A stretch of 64,000 nt of DNA from Herbaspirillum sp. SJZ107 (GTDB taxonomy: Bacteria > Pseudomonadota > Gammaproteobacteria > Burkholderiales > Burkholderiaceae_D), in assembly GCF_006715485.1 (NCBI RefSeq), contig NZ_VFNH01000006.1, positions 183,764 to 247,763 on the forward strand. The letters run 5' to 3'. Every line of letters begins with the position of its first letter. Positions within the stretch are counted from its first letter, which is position 1. Of the stretch, positions 19,886 to 27,863 are shown piece by piece. The notes under the pieces are model-generated. The model saw only the letters and a list, made by a program, of their open reading frames with translations. It was not told where the DNA came from and did no database searches. The position numbers and the translations under genes were made by a program.

Positions 19886-20282
19886 CTGATCCGCTGGAGG
19901 CGAGCGCGGGAGTCGAACCCATTTACGCGGCTTTGCGTTTTGCACGCCGTATCGAGTCCTAATGCCCATGGATGGCATCGGCCGCACACCACACGTGGAT
20001 ACGCAAGCTGGGGCGAGCCTGGCGGGCTTCATACCCGACAAGCGGGTGCCGCGGACTCACATAGCGCGATGCCAGGCAGTCGCCTAATCGAATTTTTCGA
20101 TGCCCGACGGACCGGTCCTGAAGTGCAGATACGCACCCCTGAACTATTGCGACACCAAGGCAGCGTCGGTCACATGGCTCAAGTTGAACGATCAAGCACT
20201 GCTCCGGCAATTTTCTGCCCATTCTGTAGGCATCCCAGCGAAACTGGCCTGGGAACTGGCTTTCTTCCCCTACGGAAGCGAG

Positions 20283-20305
20283 TTTTCCACAGAAATTGTG
20301 GATAG
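20283..20305. other. Paired DnaA-box-like sequences
   Basis: TTTTCCACA (20283-20291) and TGTGGATAG (20297-20305, opposite strand CTATCCACA) face each other across five bases. Both fit the loose DnaA consensus TTWTNCACA or differ by one base. There is no initiator gene beside them. Confidence 0.35.
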
Positions 20306-20422
20306 CTGACCCGGTGGGCATACCGAAAGTTTATTCTTGACCTTCCTGCGAACTGGAATACCTTACCTCGTCGCGCAGGATCGCGATGTTATGCCTGAGG
20401 CGTTCGGCCATCTCGACCTGCC

Positions 20423-20753
20423 CCCGTCGTCGGGCCATGCCGCGACGCTATCGAAGCCGGCCAGGATGCGCTTCAGTAGCGTGTCGAGATGAGCGGCATC
20501 GGCCTGGAGAAACCGAATCGATGGGCGTCAGAAAGGACGGCCTCGCGGGAGATGTCAAACCGCCTCGTCGACAGTTGCATATAGAGGCGCCGTGGCGTCT
20601 TCACTGTCGTCGAGCCACGCCGCGACGCTATCGAAACCGCCCAGGATGCGTTGCAGTCGTGTGTCAGGATAGTAAGCGGCATTGGTCTGGCTGAAGAAAC
20701 CGAATCGGTGGGCGCAGGCAAGCACGGACTTATGGGAGACGCCAGACCGCCTC
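20423..20753. repeat. Degenerate tandem duplication of about 150 bp
   Basis: 20423-20567 and 20602-20753 are two copies of one segment, sharing GCGACGCTATCGAA, CCAGGATGCG, GAAACCGAATCG and ACCGCCTC in order, with many substitutions and small gaps. On the minus strand both could once have encoded a peptide with GFDSVAAW and AHRFGF. The parent gene is not recognised and no intact frame remains. It is part of the decayed stretch between the copper island and parB. Confidence 0.6.
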
Positions 20754-21125
20754 CCCGATCATTGTCTGGAGGTGCCGCGACGATTTCACCGGATTGGGAA
20801 CGACATCGAAGGCCGGCGCCAGATGCCGGCGCCGCTCATCGGAACAATAGCTGACGGCGTGATTGGCATGTGGTTATCGTCGTTCCCGCGGGCGCCATTG
20901 AACACCATGCGTCCGAACAACTCCACGCGGTCACCGGCCAATGCGTCAAAGCGGTGCAACTCTTCTACTAGACGCGGATGAGTCCAGCCATAGATCCGGG
21001 TGAGGTCGTCAAGATGTAGCGCGTGCAGCACGGACGCCGCGCCGCCGCACATATAGCACCACAAACCGCTGGACAGGTATCGTACTGTGCCGGCGGATGG
21101 ATAGATACAGGACGACCGAGGCGAA

Positions 21126-22316
21126 GTGCACGCCGCTGGTCCCGCCCAATTGCTGGCTGACCTGCTCGTGTTAAGGAATATCGGTGACGTCGCTTGCAAT
21201 TGCCGGCGTGACCAGCTCGAGTGGCCTGTCATCGCCTTGGACAGCGGCTTTAGGTCGTACATCGTCCGCACGATCCAATTCAAGATCGCGGGCCCCGGGG
21301 CTATTCAGGCATCTGTCGTCAATCCATGCAAGTCGCATAAACGTAGGCAAGCTGGCATTGTCCCGATCCAGCCTCGGATGTCGCATGCCACTGGTACGCC
21401 GGGACGTCACGGGTCCATGACAAGGCGTGCCAGTGGGTGTCTCGACCGGGCGACCGGCCTCAAAACTTTCGTGTTTCGTTATCGACATCAAGGAATCGTC
21501 CGAGGGCGAGCGGCCGTGAAGCGGGAAGCAAGTCCGGCGCGGGTCTCGTCGTCACAACTTGAAATCCCGCTGGGCCAACAAGGTGCGACAAAGGACCTGT
21601 CTTACTACATCAGCTTGTGCAAGGTATTTGCGGGGTACCACAAACGGTGGCCGACTGTGGACTCGTCCCGTGACGAGTTCATGGCGCCGCGCATTCAGGA
21701 TTACGACAGCCAGCGGCTCGACCGGGAACTACGGTTTCCAAGTACGGAACTCGAAGCAGACCCCGCCTATCGTGAGCTACAAAAGCGCAGTCTCATCGAT
21801 AATGCGGCCGATGGTGTCGGCCTGGGCGCGCTGGATCCACGTTACTGAACCGTCCTTCGCGAAAGGGATATCACGAATCTGTTCGATTCCATTACTTTGC
21901 CGGATCGGGACGGCACAGGGGCAGTACGCTATGCGACAGGCGTTGTCGCACATGCTCCTGGTGAGCTGACGCTGCGTCTCGGGGAAGCGATACGTGCGCT
22001 CGCGCGCCGGAGCATGGGTCTCGATGCGGACGATCCGAAAGTACTCGCGAACAACTATTCGGTGCGAGTCCAGGCGACGGACGAGCTGAAAAGTCTTATC
22101 GGTGGCCTCGACGTTCGACATCCGCACGGGGACGAGAGCATGGCCGATGACTTTTTGCTGGATGCCAGCGACCAGGGCCGCCTCTACATCAAGTTCCAGA
22201 TGCACGCCGGTAGCCGATACGCAGGCAGGTTCATCGTGGAGAAGCTTGCGGAAAGACTTACCGCTGTCTACTGCGCCGATGCGAGGCTCGTCGGATTAGG
22301 TGACACGTCAGCATAA
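21126..22316 (+). pseudogene. Unrecognised frame interrupted by one stop codon
   Basis: A plus-strand frame runs through this stretch with a single TGA at 21846-21848. The parts after about 21590 look protein-like (LSYYISLCKVFAGYHKRWPTV, LDRELRFPSTELEADPAYRELQKR; after the stop LTLRLGEAIRALARRSMGLDAD, GRLYIKFQMHAGSRYAGRFIVEKLAERL). No family is recognised, no start with a ribosome site is visible, and codon bias is weak, so it may be an old broken gene or chance. The surrounding DNA is clearly decayed. Confidence 0.3.
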
Positions 22317-22513
22317 GGTGGGCCGACAACGACAGGCGTCCTTGCCGCGCTGCGCCGTGCCGCGCCTGATGTCCTGAGTCCGCGGAGGTTCATCCGAGAC
22401 CAGGGCCGTCGACAATGTGGGCATGCCACGGAAAGCGGAGGGATACATAACGCCGCCGAGGATCGCCCTCCTTCGAAGCAGGAGCGATCCTGCCATTGTC
22501 GCCGAGCGTCCGA

Positions 22514-24220
22514 TCAACGGCGGCGACCTCGGGTCCGACGTGAACCCGGGGTCGCGTCCTGGCCACCGAAGAGGTCGGGCTGCAGTGGCCTCGGCGCCAG
22601 TGGAGTGGTCTCCGCGCTTTCTATCCGGGATTCGGCTACCGGAACCGGCGCGACGTTTCCGAAAGGGTCGATCGCCGCAGCCAGATTGCTCGTGAAAGCT
22701 AATACATCGTCCAGAACCCCGTACTTCACGGGATCGACAGGGTCGGTCGATTCGAACAGCTCACGCCGACACCGGGCGGCCGACGCACGGACCATCGACA
22801 CCGCGCGGTTGCCGCAATCGCCTGTGATCAGCTTGCGGAAGCGATGCTCCTCCCACCTGTCCTGTTCGCGTTGCGAGAGGGACTAGGGATAGTGGAGCGT
22901 CTTATAGCGCAGGAATACCACATCGAGCCTGTAATCGGCGAAGACGGATCTTATCGAGGACAGTTGACCGGATCCATCGCCCGAAGCTGATCGAGCATGC
23001 GCCGGTCACCACTGGTGATAAAGTCGGCATAGAGCGCGTCCTCCGGGTCGCAGGCGGGAGCGTCACGATCGAGGACGACCTGCAGCAGCCTGGGCAGGTC
23101 GACCTCATCCAGTACACCCTGCATGACGGGCACATTCGCCAAGGCCTGGTCCAAATCAAGGCCGAGTGCGGCAGCACTCGCGCGCGACAAGGCGCTCAGG
23201 TCGCTAAATACCGCTGGCGCTTTATTCGCAGCGACGCAATTATTCGCAGCGACGCAATGGATCGGCATGGGATCGAACCCTTCGGGGCGGTCCTTGCGCT
23301 TGGTGACGAGGCGCCGACGAATGGTTTCGGCCTCGATTTCCAGCAGCTAGCGCGGCTCTTGCGACAAGTCCCAGGCAATTACCTCGCTCCGGTTGGTCGG
23401 ATGCAGGGCGGCGGGAAGCATGATGCGCATGCCTGCCGCCTTCATGACACTGCGACAGACGTAGATAAACGGTCTTTTAAGCATCACATCCATTTCCCGC
23501 ATGGCCTGGTTCTTGTCCAGCATCGAAAAGCAGTGCGCATACAGCTAGGGCTAGCGATCCTTGATGACCCGCGCGAGCGCAATGGTGGCATATACGTCCG
23601 ACAGTGCGTCTTGCGCGGATTCGTGGAGTAATTCGTTCGCTGCAGCGAGATGCTCCAGCTTGAAGGATATCCTGCCGTGGACGTCGAGGGGCCGCTCCAG
23701 GGTATCCGGGAGCAGCGCATAGGTGGCGCGCACCAGATGAATCAGGTCCCATCTTCCGTAACCAGCCTTCCATTCGCGGGCGCAGGGATCAATGAGGTTT
23801 CGTCAAGCATGACGCGGGTGACTTCATCGTCGAACACGATCGAGTTGTAGCCAAAAGCGATGGTTCCCGGAGTGCCGAGCTGGCGATGAACCTGGTCGAC
23901 AAATTGCAGCTCGGGCGAACCGACCTGCTGGCAGAACTGGGTCGTGATACCGGCGACAAGGCAGGCGAACAGATCCGGCAGATGGTCGGGAGACGACCTG
24001 CAATAGAACGTGGTTGGCTTGCCGGTGATGTTCAGGTCCATATCCGTACGGACGCTGGCGAACTGGACTGGACGGTCGCGGATGGGATCCGTGCCAGTCG
24101 TCTCATAATCATGACTAGCAAAGTGTTCATGTGAGCCTTTGGGGCTGGGCACCTGGACATTATAGGCCGGCGACACCGTGTCTTCGCACACACCAGAGTG
24201 AGGCACGTGGGCTGTGGGTA
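22514..24220 (-). pseudogene. Decayed exonuclease I (SbcB-like) gene
   Basis: Fragments in several minus-strand frames line up in order with ExoI. From 24170: HDYETTGTDPIRDRPVQFAS with RTDMDLN, SPDHLPDLFACLVAGIT, GTIAFGYNSIVFDDEVTR. After a shift near 23750: FKLEHLAAANELLHESAQDALSDVYATIALARVIKD. Then RSVMKAAGMRIMLPAALHPTNRSEVIAWDLSQEP, ALGLDLDQALANVPVM and, at about 22890-22960, YRLDVVFLRYKTLHYP followed by SLSQREQDRWEEHRFRKL. The DEDD exonuclease Asp/Glu of the first motif (DYE) and DALSDVYAT are kept, but at least four frameshifts or stops break the frame. The C-terminal part (22514-22801) has an extra basic tail. ExoI degrades single-stranded DNA 3' to 5'. Non-functional here. Confidence 0.75.
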
Positions 24221-24238
24221 CATGTTGAACAGCCGATG

Positions 24239-24259
24239 AAATATTAACAGTTAATATTT
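24239..24259. other. parS-like palindrome 1
   Basis: AAATATTAAC-A-GTTAATATTT, a perfect 10-bp palindrome with a one-base centre, in an AT-rich patch. The core TTAAC-N-GTTAA has the same odd-centred form as KorB/ParB operators. A second copy is at 25309. Position downstream of parB supports a centromere role. Confidence 0.6.
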
Positions 24260-25277
24260 TTTAATAAGTCTTTGATTTGTAAGGATATTTGTCGAAATAT
24301 ACTGAAATATAAAACACTAAGTCATTGATTATTAAAGGAATTCATTTTTTCACGATAAGCCACCGTTAAGTGCCCGTTCGGATGGGGCACCGGTGATGGC
24401 AACAGGACTGGTAGAGTCAGCCGCAAGGCAATGTTAGCGATGAACTCTTTTAGGCGACGCGTGTATCAGCCGCATTCAGACCTGATGTATTTTCCTTCCG
24501 CGATGGAGGCTCACGTTACCTAGTTTTCGATGCGGCGCCAACGGACCCGTGATGCAGTAGGCCGGAAGCACATCCTTTTCCCGCCACGAGCCTCAAACAT
24601 GTCTCGATGAGTAACCTCCACGGGATTTGTTTTCCGAAGCAGTGTCGTCATGAACGGCAGGATGAAGCGCATCTATGCATCTATCAAAGAGGAGTACCGA
24701 GGGCTCGACGGGAGGCTCCCGGGCAAACGAAGAAGCGACTTCGCAACATGGTGCATATGAGGTGCTTTCTCTGGCGTCCGATGTGAACGCGGAAGCTTGT
24801 CTCCGTGTCGCGATACTCATAAGGATTGAAGCGTTGTCGTCCCGGGTGTGGAGGAAGACCCGGACATCAAGCCAGCACTTGTTCTATTCGTTTGCCAGCA
24901 AGCGTTCATGCAGATCAGGAATCAGCGTTTGCCTACAGCTCAAATCGAGGGTGGGCCAGCGAACAATCCTTATGCCGAGTTTTTGTCACCCGCAGCGGAA
25001 CGGCCAGCAGAATCGCGGATGCCGTCGTTGTCGCCTTCACTCCGTGCGATCGGTGTGGGCCAACGGCCTCACGTCAGACGGACTGGCTGGTCCTTGGCGA
25101 TGACACTGTGATAAGCGCTCAACAGATCCCTGTGGTATTCGGTCGCCAAGGCTACGCCGACCGTTCGACTGACCGGCGTAGGTACCGTGTATCGGTGTGA
25201 TACACGCCGACACTGAAATTTGTGCGCCGTCGGGCGCGGACCGCGGCCGCGAAATCCAAACGTGTTGGTGTGTCGAT
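24260..25277. other. Gene-free region between the two palindromes
   Basis: About 1 kb. The first 100 bases are very AT-rich (AATAAGTCTTTGATTTGTAAGG) and resemble the flank of the second palindrome (CGTAAGTGCTTGATTTTACTAG at 25331). The remainder has plus-strand fragments in three frames (for example RVAILIRIEALSS and IPVVFGRQGYADRST) without an intact gene; perhaps an old pseudogene. Confidence 0.45.
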
Positions 25278-25306
25278 AAAAAACATAGGGCGCCACGGAG
25301 GCGCCC
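25278..25306 (-). terminator. Rho-independent terminator after parAB
   Basis: On the minus strand GGGCGCC-TCCGT-GGCGCCC forms a perfect 7-bp GC stem followed by TATGTTTTTT. It is 94 bp downstream of the parB stop and next to the second parS-like palindrome. Confidence 0.8.
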
Positions 25307-25308
25307 AC

Positions 25309-25325
25309 ATATTAACCGTTAATAT
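25309..25325. other. parS-like palindrome 2
   Basis: ATATTAAC-C-GTTAATAT, perfect 8-bp arms and one-base centre. Shared with the copy at 24239; both are followed by a similar AT-rich stretch with TAAGT-N-TTTGATTT or TAAGT-N-CTTGATTT. Likely ParB-binding centromere site. Confidence 0.6.
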
Positions 25326-25399
25326 TTGTTCGTAAGTGCTTGATTTTACTAGATAATATTCTTTCGAGGCCGCTTTTTTAAGAAGCTAAGTTATTGTTT

Positions 25400-26455
25400 T
25401 TAAACGGTTTTCTTTTTTGCGATCTCGAGCGTCCCGGCAAACTCGCGCAGCGCGGCCATCGCACGCTTTGACGCGAGCTCGACATCCACCCCGTTCTCGA
25501 CCTTGATCACGATCTCGTGCTCCGTGATCTGCACCTTAAACGCGGAGACGCCGTTCTTGTCCGTGATCATCCTAGGCTCGGGCGGCTTGGTCCGGACACG
25601 CTTCTTCTCGAACGGTTTCGACAGTGCGGTCCGCAGTTCGTCGACATCCATCTCTGGCTTGTCGATCAACACTTCCACGCTGGCCGCGATCGTATCGACC
25701 GCCAGGGGGTGCCTGGCCAGAACCTCCTTAACCACGCGGGCGTGACGCGTCTTGAGCAACCCGGGGTACTTCTCGAGCAGGTCGATGATCGGGGTCGGGA
25801 ACTGCAACAAGCTCAGGCATTGAGACACGCGGCCCTGGGAGCAGCCGAACAGGCTGGCGACGCCTTTCTGGTCGGTCGCGAATCCGCGGTCGAGCGCCTC
25901 CTGGTAAGCCTTGGCGCGCTCGTAGGTACTGAGTTCCTCGTTGCTCTCGTTGCTGGTGAGCGTCGCCAGCTCGGCCTCGCGGTCGCTCAACGGCCGCACC
26001 CGGGCGTCGATATCGGACCAGCCGATGAGGCGCGCGGCGCGGGTGCGCCGGTGGCCGGAGATCAGTTCGTACTTCCCCGACGGCAGGCGACGGACCACGA
26101 TGGCCTCGTCCTGGCCACGGGCCTTCAACGTCTCCCCCAGCAGCTGGATCCTGGTCTCGTCGTAGCGCTTGCGCGGCTGGTAAGGCGAATCGACGATGTC
26201 CTGCAGCGCGATCTTCCGCACAAGGTTCGATTCATCGGCAACAGGTGCCGGGACGCTCGTTAGCGCGGCAAGCGCGGGCGCGGGCACGGCGGCCGGCGTC
26301 TCTGGAGCATCGTCGCGCAGAAGGTCTTCCAAGGACTTCGATGCGCCGGTTGGCGGCGACGTCATGTGCATCGTTTGCGAACTCGTCGTCGCTGAGAGGA
26401 GCCTGTCCTTGAGGGTGGCGTTGAATGCGGATTCGGATTGGTGTGCTTTGCTCAC
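25400..26455 (-). CDS. parB: Plasmid partition protein ParB
   Basis: 351 residues from ATG at 26455, with AGGAGAATCCG upstream. After a variable N-terminus comes the ParB/Srx domain: LQDIVDSPYQPRKRYDE, then the CTP-binding box GKYELISGHRRTRAARLIGW (GHRRTRA), then a helix-turn-helix KGVASLFGCSQGRVSQCLSLLQFP. The C-terminal third holds an oligomerisation region. ParB binds parS and loads as a clamp that ParA moves. It is 35 bp downstream of parA on the same strand, with candidate parS palindromes beyond its terminator. Confidence 0.95.
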   Translation of the reverse strand: MSKAHQSESAFNATLKDRLLSATTSSQTMHMTSPPTGASKSLEDLLRDDAPETPAAVPAPALAALTSVPAPVADESNLVRKIALQDIVDSPYQPRKRYDETRIQLLGETLKARGQDEAIVVRRLPSGKYELISGHRRTRAARLIGWSDIDARVRPLSDREAELATLTSNESNEELSTYERAKAYQEALDRGFATDQKGVASLFGCSQGRVSQCLSLLQFPTPIIDLLEKYPGLLKTRHARVVKEVLARHPLAVDTIAASVEVLIDKPEMDVDELRTALSKPFEKKRVRTKPPEPRMITDKNGVSAFKVQITEHEIVIKVENGVDVELASKRAMAALREFAGTLEIAKKKTV

Positions 26456-26490
26456 GGATTCTCCTGATGGTCAGACAGGGTTGCCATCCC

Positions 26491-27606
26491 TCACGCGGCG
26501 CGCAAGGTATCGGTCTTCGGGTTGGCGCCGAAGATGCCCAACTTGTCGACCAGCTCCTTGGTGCTGGCACGCAGTTCGTCAGCCGGAGTGCTGCTTGGGC
26601 GCGACAGTGCCAGCGGCAGGCCGTCGTCGTCGTCGAGCACCTTCTTGAATTCCTCGCTGGTACGTACCGTCTTATTCATCCAGGCGTCAGGATACTTGCT
26701 GGTTAGCGCGATCACCTGGGCCGCGACGCGCACCCTGGAGTCGTCGAAGAAATTGCCAAGGATCGCCAGCTGCGGGTACTTGCCATACTCTTCCTGCATC
26801 TCTCCCAGCACGCCGGCCAGGTAGGACACCGACTTGGTACTGTATTTTTCCATCGACACCGGGGCCACCACCAGGTCGCTGGCCAGCAGGGCTCCGCGCG
26901 TGGTCTGGTTCTTTGCAGGTGGCGCGTCGAACATGATGACGTCGTACTGCGACAGGTCGAGGTCCTTGTTCTTGCCAGAACGGCCTTCGGCGAGCCAGCG
27001 CGCGATCGCCAGTTCCGGCTTCTTGCCCAGGATGGCATCGACCGTGAACAGGGCTTCCAGGCGATCCAGCGTGACCTCGGACGGAATCAGGTGTGGACCG
27101 TTTTCCCCGAATGGTTTCTTGATCACCGCGGACAGGGGTTGCGTAGGTCCATTCTGCTGCCATTGTGGCAGCAGGTGTCCAAAATGATAGTTCACGCAGG
27201 TGTCGACCGGCAGGCCGCTGGCTGTCGCTTCCTCTGGAGTTAGCTCGGGGTCATAGCCGAACGAGATGGTGAGATTGGCCTGAAAGTCGAGGTCGATGAT
27301 CAGGACGCGCAAACCAAGCAGCGCAAGGATGCAGGCTATATTCGATGACAGGGTTGTCTTGCCGACGCCGCCCTTGGGTGCGTAGATCGAGAGAATGCGT
27401 TTGACTTTGGCGGTGACGCCGTATTTCCTGGCTCGATAGGCTGCCAGGTCGTAGACGTTTTCGATGGTGAACAGGCGCGTTTTCGGTCCTACACCGCCCT
27501 GTCGTTCGATTTCAAGGCCTGCCTCGTCCGAGTCGCGGCGAACGGAATCGACACTGATACCCAACAGCTTTGCGACCGCCTGGACTTTGAAGGTTTTGCG
27601 CTTCAT
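26491..27606 (-). CDS. parA: Plasmid partition ATPase ParA with N-terminal HTH
   Basis: 371 residues from ATG at 27606, preceded by AGGAGAAGCCTC. The first 60 residues form a MerR-like helix-turn-helix (VQAVAKLLGISVDSVRRDSDEAGLEIERQ), as in type Ia ParA proteins that repress their own promoter. Then the deviant Walker A motif IYAPKGGVGKTTLSSNIA, Walker A' LIIDLDFQANLT and Walker B DVIMFDAPPAKNQTTRGAL. ParA forms ATP-dependent patches on the nucleoid that position ParB-parS complexes. Upstream lies its promoter and then the iteron region. Confidence 0.95.
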   Translation of the reverse strand: MKRKTFKVQAVAKLLGISVDSVRRDSDEAGLEIERQGGVGPKTRLFTIENVYDLAAYRARKYGVTAKVKRILSIYAPKGGVGKTTLSSNIACILALLGLRVLIIDLDFQANLTISFGYDPELTPEEATASGLPVDTCVNYHFGHLLPQWQQNGPTQPLSAVIKKPFGENGPHLIPSEVTLDRLEALFTVDAILGKKPELAIARWLAEGRSGKNKDLDLSQYDVIMFDAPPAKNQTTRGALLASDLVVAPVSMEKYSTKSVSYLAGVLGEMQEEYGKYPQLAILGNFFDDSRVRVAAQVIALTSKYPDAWMNKTVRTSEEFKKVLDDDDGLPLALSRPSSTPADELRASTKELVDKLGIFGANPKTDTLRAA

Positions 27607-27676
27607 GAGGCTTCTCCTAAATTTCGATATGCTAATTTTTACAAAATCTCAGCCTTTGTGCAAGGAAAAATACTAG

Positions 27677-27682
27677 ATTATA
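27677..27682 (-). promoter_or_regulatory. -10 box of the parAB promoter
   Basis: Perfect TATAAT on the minus strand, 71 bases before the parA start. No good -35 is seen 16-18 bases upstream. The leader between it and parA is AT-rich and could hold the ParA operator. Confidence 0.5.
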
Positions 27683-27863
27683 GTAAAAAACCTCGCAGCG
27701 AAGTTTGTCTTACGGGGACGTAAGCGTAGCCACGCACGATCGCGAAGAGTGGGCGGTTCAGGTAATTAATAATGACTTACAAAACTTTTTGTATACATTC
27801 ATTCCGGGTAAGGGCGCGTTGCATGCGGGTTTTAGCCGGAATACGGGTGTGGATTTGTATACG

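Larger units (their letters stand above)
18867..20422. other. Gene-poor boundary region
   Basis: No convincing gene in about 1.5 kb; open frames are short, antisense to each other and lack ribosome sites. It holds the triple direct repeat at 19078-19148, the long dyad at 19851-19885, a tRNA/tmRNA-tail-like string at 19895-19920 and a pair of DnaA-box-like sequences at 20283-20305. It marks the edge between the copper island and decayed DNA. Confidence 0.6.

Noticed and set aside
19895..19920. TGGAGGCGAGCGCGGGAGTC followed by GAACCC, like the 3' end of a tRNA or tmRNA on the minus strand
   Set aside because: T-loop-like sequence is present, but the T stem and acceptor stem do not pair and no body of a tRNA follows. 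At most an attachment-site remnant.
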